From Cinclus cinclus (Eukaryota; Chordata; Aves; Passeriformes; Cinclidae): 64,000 nucleotides of DNA. Numbering within the stretch: the first letter of the stretch is position 1; every line of letters starts with the position of its first letter. The stretch spans positions 1,488,001 through 1,552,000 of the forward strand of contig NC_085068.1 of the NCBI RefSeq assembly GCF_963662255.1, in the 5' to 3' direction. Position numbers and translations under genes: made by a program. Shown piece after piece: positions 48,301-59,400 of the stretch. Below the pieces are notes generated by a model. The model was not told where the DNA came from, ran no database searches, and worked only from the letters and a program-made list of their open reading frames with translations.

Positions 48301-51011
48301 CAAGCTGGAGGTGCGGGCACGGCGGGTGCGGGGCGGGCACGGCGTGCTGGGGCACCCACAGGGGCTGGGCAAGGCATGGGGAACAACACGGGGCAGTGGC
48401 CGCAGGTGCCGCCGGTGCTGTGCCCACTGTGGGAGCTGTACACAGCGTGGGGGCTGGGCAGGCGGGTGCTGCCCCAGGTCGGGGCTATCGTGGGGCTCAG
48501 GTGGGCCGGCAGCAGCGAGGGGAGGCGCCGTGTGGTGTGGGATGGGCGCGGGGTGCGTGACAGCGGTGCGGTGCAGGGCTGCGGAGTGGTGTGGGCGGCG
48601 TCGCGTGGGTGCAGCAGGGCGGGGGCTGGTCCTGCGGGGGTGTGGTGGCTGTGTGTGCGGGGGTGGCTGTCTCGCGTGGGCGCAGCAGGGCGGGGCTGGT
48701 GCGCAGGAGCGGACGCGGGCGGCGCTGCTGGAGACACTGCACGAGGAGCTGCAGGCGCGCAGCCAAGCCATGCTGGGGCTCGGCCCCGACGACGAGCGCC
48801 CCGACAACGGCGGCGCCGCCCCGGGGTTCTTCGAGTCCTTCAAGGTGGGGCGCGGGGGTCCCGCACGCAGCACTACGGGGCTCAGCCCTGCCCTGAGGCC
48901 TGCGGGGCCACCTCGCCTACCCGGGCCCCCTTCCCGCGACCGCCCGTGAGTGCCCGCCCAGGACACGCCCCCTCAACACTAATCACGCCCTTTTTATGGC
49001 TCCGCCCCCTGCGCGCGCAGCCGATCTGCGGGCGTGTGGCTGAGGCCCAGGCCAGGCCACACCCCCTCCCGGCCCTGTCCGGCCCCTTGGCCGCAAGCCC
49101 CGCCCCTTTATCGACAAACTGCACCCCAGGCCACGCCTCGTCGGTATAAGCCCCGCCCAAGTCGCGACAGCGCCCCGCATATTAAATCCCGCCCCTTACC
49201 ACAAGCCCCTCCCTTATCACTTTGGCCCCGCCCTCCCGCCCAGCTCCTCCCTCCCCGCTGGCCGGTCCCCCCCCCGCCGCTGTCCGGTTCCCCCCGTGCC
49301 CGGTTCTCCCCTTCCCGTGGTCCGGGTCGGTGACGCGCTGCCGCCCCCAGTCGCTGCTGGTGCCCGGGAGCCGCCGGGGACGCCGCGGTAGCGCCATCGG
49401 GCTGGGCTCGGTGGAAGAGGTGGGTACCTCGCTCTCCCCCCTCGGTGTCTCCCCGTTCCCCGGTGTCCCCCCGGTTAACGGCGCCCCGCAGGCGCTGCTG
49501 GTGCCAGGGAAGAGCCCGTCGCGGCGGCGGCCCGGCCCCCTTGGCTCCCGCCGCTCCAGCGCCATCGGCATCGAGAGCATCCAGGAGGCGCCGGCCGGCA
49601 GGTGAGCACCGGCGCCGCCGCAGTCCCCTCCCGCTGTCCCCTCCCGCTGTCACCTCATTGCCGTCGCCTCCCCGCAGGGACAGCCCCGCAACCGCCGACG
49701 GCTCTAGCTCCACACACAGCTCCCCCGAGAGCCGCCGGAACCCCGACAGGTCCCGCAGCTGGCACCGGGATCGGGGACAAGAGGGCACTGAAGTGGGGTG
49801 GCACTGGGGTGGGAATACATGGGGACGGGAAGGCACTGGCATGGTGTGGCAGGGGGACAAGGTGGCACCGGTATGGGGTGACTCCAAGATGAGGTGACAT
49901 GGGAACTGGAGGACACTGGGATGGTGTAGCTCAAGGACAGGGTGACACCAGAACAGGGTCGCGATGTGAAAATGACACAGGGACTGGAGGGATGGGACGG
50001 CAAAGGAATGCAGTGGGCCGGGGTGACTTCCGGATGGGGTGGCACAGGGATGGGATGACGCCGGGACAAGGTGGCACCAGGATGGCTGGCACAGGGCAGC
50101 ATGGAGATGAGACACCAGAGGGACAGGGCGTCACAAGGACAGGTTCACCCAGGGGCTGAGTGGCACAGGGTCTGTATGTCCCAGGGAGAAGGTGGCAGGG
50201 GGCTGTAGAGTGACACTTGGGTGACTTGGATGGAGGTTGGCATGAAGATAGGTGGCACAGGGACACATGGCATGGGGACAGGTGGGTATGATGACAGGAT
50301 TGCATGGGGCTGGGACCTCATGGGGTGGGGTGGGTTGGGGACAGGGTGGCATGGAGCTGGGGCATGCCAGGGATAGGGCGACATGAGGATCCAGTGTCCT
50401 GGACGGGGTGGTGTGGGGACAGGGTGTCCCGGGGCCAGCACAGCATTGCAGCGGGCCACGGTGGTGGCCACGAGGCGCGGTGCCAGTCTGTTGTGGCCTT
50501 GGGGACTGTCCCTGGCAGGGCTGAGAAGCCGGAGCCGCCGGATTTCTCCCGGTCCTCCTCCAGCTCCAGCAGCTTCGGCAGCGCTGCGGAGGAGCCCGGC
50601 GACCCGGGACGGGTACGGGGGGTCCGGGCAGGGATCCAAGGGGGCAGTCTGGGGTGAGCAGCACCCCTCTGATCCCTCCACGCCCCCTCAGGAGTGCCGC
50701 TCGCCCTCGGGGAGCCACTGCGACGCCTTCACTGACACCCCCTGGCCGGATGATCCCCCCGAGAGCCCCCCAGGTAGCCCAGCACCCCCGGCTCGGGGCA
50801 GCGCGGAGCTGGGGGACCTCTCGGGGTGCTGATGGCCGCCCCCCCTTCCCTCAGGCCGCTGCCCACCTGACCCCCCCTACCCTGAGATCAAAATCCAGCT
50901 GGAGCAGCCTTCCCATAATCCGGTGAGGCTGTTTGCCCCGCTCCACCAGTGTAGTATGGGGGTGCCCCCACTGGGGTTCCCTCACTGATGTTCCTCCCAC
51001 AGGGTTCCTAG
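45382..51011 (+). CDS. RAP1GAP: Rap1 GTPase-activating protein 1, 20 coding exons
   Basis: The enzyme stimulates GTP hydrolysis on Rap1, switching off integrin and adhesion signalling. Coding exons: 45382-45420, 45529-45567, 45670-45855, 46475-46569, 46640-46718, 46803-46856, 46936-47019, 47100-47200, 47283-47412, 47845-48000, 48076-48147, 48224-48310, 48707-48844, 49351-49419, 49492-49601, 49678-49749, 50519-50612, 50692-50773, 50855-50922, 51003-51011. They give 587 residues in one frame. The first coding exon begins after an acceptor at 45372, and its upstream bases would read GSR before the Met, matching human GSRM; the chosen ATG equals the human internal start. The catalytic asparagine thumb lies in [13 protein letters not shown], at about residue 300. 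The GAP core is highly conserved, while the Ser/Pro-rich tail is divergent and shorter than in human (663 residues). The donor after 49749 is weak (GTCCCG), but phase and homology support it. Exon 49351-49419 is the least certain. Confidence 0.93.
45529..48310 (+). other. RAP1GAP: RAP1GAP dimerisation and catalytic GAP domain exons
   Basis: Eleven exons encode [168 protein letters not shown] and [17 protein letters not shown]. This is the Rap-GAP fold, which uses an asparagine rather than an arginine finger; that Asn is in the IASNF motif. No active-site substitution is apparent. Confidence 0.92.
45900..46450. repeat. CATGGGTGCTCATGGATGTGG-type minisatellite, RAP1GAP intron
   Basis: Units of roughly 40 bases are rich in CATGG, GCTCATGGA and TGTGGGTG. 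They occupy the intron between coding exons 45670-45855 and 46475-46569. Confidence 0.8.
48950..49262 (+). promoter_or_regulatory. GC-box cluster inside a RAP1GAP intron
   Basis: At least eight CCCCGCCC, CCGCCCC, CACGCCC or CCACGCC words recur every 20-30 bases, with TATA-like words (TTTTTATGG near 48990, GGTATAAG near 49142 and CATATTAAATCC near 49179). The composition resembles the USP48 promoter at 12.0-12.2 kb. It could be an internal promoter for a short RAP1GAP transcript or a GC-box-like tandem repeat. No transcript evidence is available. Confidence 0.35.
49755..50440. repeat. GGGACAAGGTGGCAC-type minisatellite, RAP1GAP intron
   Basis: Units of about 18 bases (GGGGACAGGGTGGCATGG and variants) recur for 680 bases and nearly fill the intron between exons 49678-49749 and 50519-50612. 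Confidence 0.88.
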
Positions 51012-51465
51012 TCACCCCCCTTACCCGTGGGGGTGTCACTGCTTCGTCCCCTCTGTGTGCCACCCCCATGCCAGGAGCTGAAGCCATCATCCCCGGTGCA
51101 GAATTTGGGGGGACTCTCCAAAAATATTGGGATATGCCCCCCTCTAGACAATCTCTGTCACCCCAAAAACCCCTTGGGTGAGGGGATGATGCATCACGAA
51201 GGGGATCCCCTCTGCCATGACCCTAAAAGGGTTCAACCCCAGCCTCATCCCCTCCCCCCCAAAAAAAAGAGGGGACTCAAATCTAGGCTAACCCCAAAGT
51301 GGAGCTCCCCTCCCCCACTTTATTTTAAGGGAAAAAAGTTCTGGAATGAGCCAGAGGCTGGAACTGGGGGGAGGGGGAGGAATATTTTTTCACACCCTCC
51401 CAACCTGTGTTTGTGTTTCCTGTGAGTCCTGTATAAAATAAAGGTTTATTTATCGCTATGGGGGG
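51012..51465 (+). other. RAP1GAP: RAP1GAP 3' UTR
   Basis: C-rich noncoding sequence follows the TAG at 51009-51011 and reaches a canonical poly(A) signal about 430 bases later. No coding pattern is present. Confidence 0.7.
51437..51442 (+). terminator. RAP1GAP: RAP1GAP poly(A) signal AATAAA
   Basis: A canonical AATAAA is followed by a G-run (from about 51461). The bases just after it, TTTATT at 51445-51450, read AATAAA on the opposite strand, so the site could also end the convergent ALPL transcript. Confidence 0.75.
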
Positions 51466-53193
51466 GGGGTATCTCCAATATCTAGGGGGTCCCCAAAACC
51501 CCAAACATCAGTGGGGAATGTAAAAACACTCATTTTGGGGGGGTAATTTAGCCAAATGTTGGGGTTTCATAGCAGCCAGCCCAAGCAAAGCCTTTCTTTG
51601 ATAGTCCCTATTTTTGGGGTTCTGCAAATACCCCAAAATATGGCAGGAGATGCCCTTGCCTCCCCCAGAAAATTGCGTCTTTTGGCTCTGCTGGTCACCC
51701 TGGCATCAGGAGCAGCATTTGGCCACAGCCTCAGTGGCCACCGGCATCCTGCCAACCCCCCAGCCAAGGGAAAGTGGTTCCCACCCCAATGAACCCCTGA
51801 AAACCACATGGCACCCCGGGAGTGGTTAAACATAGCTCGGGGCTGCCGGAGTTCTGGGAAGTGCCAGCAGCCTTGGTCTGCTGAGGGGGGGCAGGAACAA
51901 AGGGCACTGAAAAAAGCATCCCCAAATCCAGCCCTACTGGGGTCACCACCTGCACCCGCTCTGAAGGATCCTGGTTAATCAGGAACTGGATTTGTAGTTA
52001 TAAAATTGGTGAATGAATAAAACATGAGTGGGGGGGCTTGGGGGGGGGGGGGTGGTTTGGAGGAAGCTGGGGGATTTGGGGAAGGCAGGACAGTATTTTC
52101 TCAGCCATTTGCACAAGCACAGGAACTCATGGGCATTGTGGGGCTTTCAGGTGTGCACAGGAATTTCTGCACGTGCCAGGGGTAATTTCCACCAGCACAG
52201 TGATTTTTGAACGTGTTTGCAGTGTACATTTTCACTGCGTGGTGACTCATTCTGACAGTCACACGTGCACGGTGACTTTTGTACATGGAAAGCAGAATTC
52301 AAGCACAGTGACACCCGGACATGCAAGGCACTACGCACCATGACATCTCTGTGACATTTGCACACTCAAGGCACCTTTTGCTCAGTTCAGGCAGTGTCTG
52401 CAAGTGCACAGTGACACTGGCACAGTGACATTTGCATGTGCAAAGGCACTGTACCCACTTGCACGGTGACATTTGCCTGCTCCCACCACCCTTTGCACAC
52501 CCAGGGTCGCTCTCCCTGCCCAACCCTCAGGCTCCCAGCACCCTTACAGCTGCACAAGCGCTTTCTACCCCCTAACTACCCCCCTAATTACCTCACCCTA
52601 ATGAAGTGGACGTGTCCCAGGACCTCCCACCCCTTACATCCCCGCTTTGCTACCTTTGCCCTCCCCTTCCATAATCCCAGACCCAGCCCCTCCCCAATCC
52701 CTCTCGGGGCAGCAAATTACTTTAACCCGAAGAATTTTAAAGCAAAATAAATCACTGACGAGACAACAAAACCCAACTTTAGGGACAAATTAACGCGATG
52801 AGTTAATTTTTTCCCCATCTTCTTGTGGTCTCTGGCTCCCCCCACGTGTGATGAGTTGGACACCAGTCCAGTCCTCAGCCAAGGGACCGCAGAGGCATTT
52901 TGGGACCCAGCCCCATCGCATTTCGCTCAAAGAGGGGGTTTTATCCACCGAGGCTCCAGCTGCCATCCCAGATCCCACGGTGGGTTTGGGATAGGCCAGG
53001 GAACGCTGCTAATTATAGGGAAGGAACCATATATTTACAGAGGCAGCTCCCAGCACTAAACCACCGCTGCTTTTGCTCCACTGACTCTCTCTGTTCTCTC
53101 TCTCCTCTTTCCCGGGCGCTGCTGTCCACAAAAAAAATAAAAAGGGGGGATGAATTAAAAATAAATCCCCCTCGGTGATTTGCAAGAGGCACT
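51466..53193. other. Spacer between convergent RAP1GAP and ALPL; part may be ALPL 3' UTR
   Basis: There is no convincing protein-coding exon. AATAAA-like words occur on the plus strand near 52015 and 52747. A minisatellite lies at 52095-52500. On the minus strand no AATAAA or ATTAAA is seen between the ALPL stop and 51450; only the weak variant GATAAA (reverse of 52940-52945) occurs. The ALPL 3' UTR is therefore either short with a weak signal or about 1.7 kb long. Confidence 0.5.
52095..52505. repeat. GTGACATTTGCACA-type minisatellite between RAP1GAP and ALPL
   Basis: Irregular units share GCAC(A/G)GTGACA(T/C)TTGCA and related words. The motif is close to that of the array at 44275-44960. 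Confidence 0.78.
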
Positions 53194-53444
53194 TTAGCAG
53201 AGGAGGAGGAGGAGGCCGAGAAAGGGCAGGAGCAGGGGGGTGGCGGGGCGGGCGCCGGCGCTGCAGTGGCCTCGGTTGGAGCCGATGCAGGCAGCGTAAG
53301 CCATGGCATGGGGGATGTAGTTCTGCTCGTGGACCCCATGCAGCAGGTGGGCCATGGGCCCACGGGCGAACACGGCCACGTCCTCACCACCGTGGGTCTC
53401 CTGCCGCAGTGGCACGGCTGACTGTGCCTGGTAGTTGGCGTGTG
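53194..53444 (-). other. ALPL: ALPL last coding exon: active-site His and GPI signal
   Basis: The exon begins [20 protein letters not shown], including His453, the zinc ligand equivalent to human His454. It continues through [15 protein letters not shown] and the conserved CIGSNRGHC. It closes with a short spacer and a hydrophobic run rich in Leu, encoded by repeated CTC codons, then TAA. The hydrophobic end without a basic cytoplasmic tail is the usual GPI-anchoring signal. Confidence 0.93.
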
Positions 53445-56400
53445 CTGGGGGAAAACAGCATAAATGAGAATCGTTTAAGAACACAGCTCATTTTAGCCAG
53501 CCTGGGATGATTTTAAAGAATTTTGGCCCGAAACATACTCACCAAAATCCACGGCAGAGACATTTTCTCGCTCTCCAGCCACAATTTTATAGCCGGGGCC
53601 GTTGCCGTACAGGATGGAAGTGAAGGGTTTGCGGTCCACGTCGCTCTGCATCGGGGCCAGACCTGGTGGTGTGGCACAGTCAGCTGGATGGAATCCCCCC
53701 CCGATGTCCCCAGGTTGTCCCTGGCACAGTGGCCAGGCAGGGCTCACCAAAGATGGGGTTCCCGCGGGGGGTGTAGCCGCCGAAGGTGAAGACATGCGAA
53801 TGGTCGGCAGTGACAACGCTGAGCGTGTCCTGGGTGGATGTGAGGTGCGAGGCCAGCCCGATGGCCCTGTCCAGCTCCACTGCCTCGTGCAGTGCCTGCT
53901 TTGCCTTCCCCTCGTGGTGCCCATGGTCAATGCGGCCGCCTGTGGAACCCGGCACCGTTCAGCATTGCCTTCCTCTTCCCAGTCTTGCACCCCCCTTTAT
54001 TCCCTTTCTACAAACTCCATCATCCCATTACTCCCCCGTTCTTACATCCCACATCCTCCCTTTTGCACCCCCTTCAGCCCCTTTATTCCTCCTTTTCATC
54101 CCCCTACTCTTTATCCATTTCAGCACTCCACCTTCACCCCTTTTATCCCTCCCTTTTTGCACCTTCCTTGCCTGTTACCCCTCTTTTTGCACCCCCAGTA
54201 TCCCCTTTATCTGTCATTCGTGTATCCCCCATCACCCCTTTATCCTTCCTCCCTGTCATTCCCTTTTTTGCACTCCCATCTCCCCATTAGCCTCTTTTTG
54301 CACCATCACCCTTAATCCCTGTTTTTATTCTTCCATGACTCCCTTTATCATCTTTTTGCACCTTCCAGTCCTCACTTTTTGTACCTCCCTTTTATCCAAT
54401 TCCCCACCTTTTTGCACTGCATCACCCCCTTTTATCCTCCCCTTTTTGTATCCCCATCACCCCATTTATTCTCCTTTTGCACCCTTCTTTTCATTGAATT
54501 CACCCCGGTTTTTGCACTGCATCACCCCCTTTTATCCCCCCTTTTTGCACCCCCATGAACCCCCCACCTTCAACCAGGAGGAAGAACCCTCGGGGATTTT
54601 TCTGGAGCATCCTGATGGCCACAGACACCATCTCGCTGAGGGATGGATCTGTCTCGTTGTTCCTGTCCAGCTCGTACACCATGTCCCCTGGCTCGAAGAG
54701 GCCTGGGGACAGGGACACTGCTGGGGACATCCTTTTCCCACCAAAAGAAAAAGGTGGGGCCAAATCCTGCTCCTCGTGCTGACTCAAGTGTTTCACACAC
54801 CACTGGATCCAGGAAGATTAGATAGAAGCCGGGGTAAAATCCCAACCCTTCCTTCCTCCTGCCCAGCTGGATTCCACATTCCAGATGGGATGGGAATTTC
54901 ACTGCTGACAAAAGAACTGCATCCCGAGGAGGGAAATGTGTCCCAGGGTGGGAGTAGCAGCACCCTTGAGAGCACACCAGCAAACCCAGGGTGGGGCACC
55001 AGCATTTCTAGGGAAATTGCAGCCTCTTTGGGAGGTACCAGCATCCCTGGGGGCAGCAGTAGCACCACCCTTGGGGGTGTAACAGCATCCCTTTGGGGTA
55101 CCAGCATCCCAAGGGAGGTAACAGGATCTGTTGGGGGGGCACCAGCATCCCCACAGAAATAGAACCATCTTTGGGTGCTACCAGCATGTCCAGGACAGGT
55201 ACCACCATCCCTTGGAGGCAGCAGCACCCTTGGGAGGATAACTGGCCACTGCAGCTGCCCCAGCACCCCAGGACAGGACAGGGGTCCTGCTGTGGGACAG
55301 CACCCAGCTGATGCACCCTTGCGTGCAGGGACTCACCCAGCAGGAAGTCGACACGGCTGAGGTTGAGTGCCAGCAGCCCTCGCCGGTGCCACACGTACTC
55401 AGCAACCTGGGGACAGGGGACAGGCATTGTCACCTTTCCATTGCCTCTGCCATCCCTGCAGACACCCCCCAAATATTCCATCCCCAGCAATGGCTCTGTA
55501 GGGTTACAGTGGGGAGATGTGTGTGTACTCCCACCCCCAGAGAGTCCCTGTCACCTTGCCATGGGGCTTGGCCTCCCGCCATGCCTGGACAAGGTTCCTG
55601 CCATCCAGGCGGGTGCCCCGATGCTTCTCCTCGTGGGGATATTCCACATCACTGACATTTTTGGGGTACATATATTTCCGCCCTCCACCCAGGATCACCT
55701 GCAAAAGACGGGAGTAAATGTAGTTTTAAATAACTTAAAATAATTTTAAGCTTTCCCCTCCAGCTGGGGTTTAATGGGGGAAGACCCCGAAGGGGTGGAG
55801 CGGGATGTCCAGGAAAGCCCTGGCATTGTGGGCAAAAACATCCGAGGAATTTCACCTCGCTCAAAATAACCCTGAATTTCCTCCTATTAATTAAAACACA
55901 GGACAAAAATAACCAATTCCAGCAGGGATTTGGCTTTTTGAACATCTTTTTTCCCCATCTGTGAGAAGGATGCTCCACATCGGGATCCCCACATGAACCC
56001 TCTGGGATGGAGCCCCATCCCGTGGTAATCCCTGTTTGCTTTGGAACATGATTTATTTAGCCTCTGTTATTTATAACCTAGTAGAGATTTTATGGTTTTG
56101 TTTTGTTTTTTTCCCTTTCTCTGCGTAGAAGGTGAATTATAAAGCTGCAAAACACCAATGCCAAAATTATTAACTAAAAAAGGGGGGGGAAAAAAAGACT
56201 TTTCCCCACTATATAATTATTTCCAGCCTGGGACAGAGTTAAAATTATATTAAAGGGAAAAAAACAGCAAAAGAGGCTATTAAAGAGCTAAATAATAGGC
56301 TGGGATGTTTTGCTTTGGGGTTATTTTGAAGGACAGAGGAAGATTTATTTACAGTGCTGAATTTCTGCATAAATCCACAGCAAGGAGCAGAACTGGGGGG

Positions 56401-59400
56401 GGGGGAAAGGGAGAGTTTTGAGTTTGGGAATTATGGGAAGGGTGGAGGTTAAGATGGATTTGTGGGTCTGGGGCTTGGTCCTACAGGTGCCTGTGGTCCC
56501 AGACCTGTTTTTGAGTGTTCTGGTCCCATGCCCACCTGAAAGTGCTGATACTTCACTCATTGTGGTCCTGGTCCCATATTTGATGAGGGTCCCAACTCTG
56601 TACCCATGGGTGGTCCTGATCCCCCATCTGCTGGGGGCTCTGACTCTGCACCATTGGGTTGTCCTGGTTCTGCACCTATGGGTGGTCCCAGTCCACCATT
56701 GCATCAGGGTCCCAACTCTTCATGCATTGGTGGTCCTGGCCCCATATCTATCCACAATCCTGGTCCTCAGCCTCAAATTTGCAGGGGTGTGTACATTTAT
56801 ACACACAGTCCTGACCCTACACCCCTTGGTGGTTGCAGCCCACCATCTCCTGGGAGCTGTGGCTCTTCAACCACTTGTGTTTCCAGCCCAGCATCTCCTG
56901 GGAATCCTGGTCCTTCAATCATTGGTGGTCCTGGTCACACATCTATCCGCAGCCCTGTCCCCACCCTTGGGTGGCTCCAACCCCCACCCCAGGCTGTCCT
57001 GGTACCAGCCCCACTGACTCTAGGACACATTCCTGGTGTGATCCTTCCTCATACCTACCTCAATCTCAGGGATGTTCTCCACCAGCTGCCGGGCAATGTC
57101 CTTGCAGCCACCCTCCAGGGCATCTGGGGGCATCTCTCCATCTGAGTACCAGTCACGGTTGGCAGAGTGGGCGTAGGCAGCGCTGGGTGTGGCATGGGTT
57201 ACGCGCGTGGTGGTGACGATGCCCACAGCCTTGCCTGTACCACCAGTTCAGGGGACAGTGGTGAGAACACCCCCAAAACCGCCCGCCTGACCACCTGCCA
57301 GGAGTCCCTCAGTCCCTCACCTGCCTCCTTGGCCCAGCGAAGGATGGAGGTCACCTCCTGGCCTTTGGTGGTGTTGCAGCGGTCCCGGGTGACACCAGCG
57401 CTTACCCCCAGTGTCCCTTCATTGGCTTTGACACCGCAGAGGTAGGCAGTGGCCGTGCCCGCACTGTCAGGCACCTGGGCATTGGTATTGTAGGTCTGGA
57501 AGGTGGGAGATAGATAAACAACCATAGTTATCACCCACCACCACCACTGCCACTGACAGCACCATCATTCCCACCCTGGGGCTGCCCTCCCTGTGCTGTT
57601 TGGCTGCACCAAACCCCCATCCCACCTGTGTCCCCTCTCTATTTCTCTTTATTCCCTGCTGCCTCCACCGTGGTGGCACATCTTCCCCTCCCTGCATTTT
57701 GCTACTTTTAGCCTTTTTTCAGTCCATCTTTTGGCAGGAAGATAGAAGCCACTGCCATGGGCATCCCCACGGGGTGAATGGAGGTAGCTGCTGACATAAA
57801 ATTTAATTATTATTTTAAAATGCTTTGTTCAGCAAAACTACCTCAGGAGAAGGGGGGGGGGGGGGTGTGTGTGGGGGGGGGGGTCCCGTGGTGTCCCGCA
57901 GCCGGCGGGTTCCTCCTGCCCCCCTCCCCCTCTCTCCCCCCCCCCCCCCCCCCCCCGTTCCCACGGCCGGCTCCTGGCACGGCCAGCGGCAACCGGAGCC
58001 AGCTCCCTTCGGCCGCCCCTGACCTAATTTCGGCTCGGTCGATGCCGCCCGCCCGTGACCATGAGGTGGGTGTCATGTCCCCGGGGGGCTCACCTTGGCC
58101 AGGGCCACGAAGGGGAACTTGTCCATCTCCAGCAGGCTCTCCTCACCCTGCCCGTGCTGCAGCTGCCCTTTGAGGATGCGGGCGGCAGTGACCGTGGAGA
58201 CGCCCATTCCTGCGGGAAAGCGTCAGCCGCACATGGACAGCCCGGCGGCACCGGGCAGCACAACCCGCTCCACGCAAACCCCGCTCATCTCAGGTTACTG
58301 CACACCCAGTTTAGCTCATGGTCCAGTTTATCCCATCACTCACTTTAGCGTAGCAACCAGTTTTTTGAAAGCCCAGTTCATTGTGCAGCCAGTTTATCCC
58401 AGCCGCCACTTTTCATTGCAAAGCCAGTTTATCATAGAACCCAGTTTTTTGCAACACCCAACGTTTTTTTTTTAAATCCAATTCACTTCAGCACACAGTT
58501 TATCCCAGCACTCTATTCTTTTTCCCAAACCAAATTTATCCCAGCACCCACTTCATTGTAATCCCAGTTTATCCCAGCATTCAAATTATGGCAAAACCAA
58601 TTTACCTGAGCACCCAGTTCTTTGCCAACCCAGTTTATCCCTGCACCATGTTTACTGTGATCCCAGTTCATTGCAGCACCCAGTTTATGCCAGCATCCAA
58701 TTCATTGCAACCCACTTTGCCCCGGCACCCAATTTCATTGCAAACCAAATTTATTGCAGCACATAATTTATGCTAAATGCAGTTCATACCAGCACCCACT
58801 TTACCCCAGCGCCCAACTTAATGCAAACCAAACTGATTGCACCAACCAATATTTTTTGCAAATCCAGTTTATCCAGCACCCAGTTTGTTGTAAACTCAAT
58901 TTACCATAGCACACGTTTTTGTTTTTTTTTAAATCCAGTTAATTGCACCACCCAGTTTACCCCAGCACCCAACTTCCTGGAACCCCAGTTGATCCCAGCA
59001 CTCAGTCTATCCCAGAACACAACTCACCACAGCATCTATTTTTCCACAACACCCAATGTGCCAAAGCCCCAGTTTATCACAGGAGCCACTTTATTGCACC
59101 CACTTCATCACCCCCCTCTATCCCCAGCCCTGCTGTCCCTGCTCCAGAGTGGGTGCTCCCCTCCCATCTCACCATCCCCCAGGAAGAGGATGAGGTTCTT
59201 GGCCACATTCTGGTTGAGGCGCTGGAGCTGCAGCGCGTTCCGTAGGGTCTCCTGTGCCTGCCGCCGCCAGTACTCGGGGTCCTTCTCCCTCTCTGCAGGG
59301 GAACCAGGCTCATAGCACCCAACAGCACCCACTTTTGGGGTGCTGCCCCTCCAAACCTCACTCACCTGGGACCAGCGATGCCGAGCAGAGCTGAGCGAGG

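Larger units (their letters stand above)
48707..51011 (+). other. RAP1GAP: RAP1GAP C-terminal regulatory tail exons
   Basis: Eight exons encode the Ser/Pro-rich tail, targeted in mammals by protein kinase A and CDK-type kinases. Exon 48707-48844 ends GFFESFK. The next human exon (a basic RSRSQS segment) is not found. Instead come 49351-49419 ([16 protein letters not shown]) and 49492-49601 ([12 protein letters not shown], then [14 protein letters not shown]), which resemble each other. RRSSAIG and RRGSAIG fit the PKA consensus. Later pieces are [18 protein letters not shown] and EIKIQLEQ, ending NPGS. Confidence 0.78.

Noticed and set aside
47671..49149. 492-residue plus-strand frame
   Set aside because: It joins three RAP1GAP exons with intron sequence in GC-rich DNA; the spliced model fits homology better.
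53786..55162. 458-residue plus-strand frame antisense to ALPL
   Set aside because: It arises from minisatellite translation and the complement of ALPL exons; no known domain.
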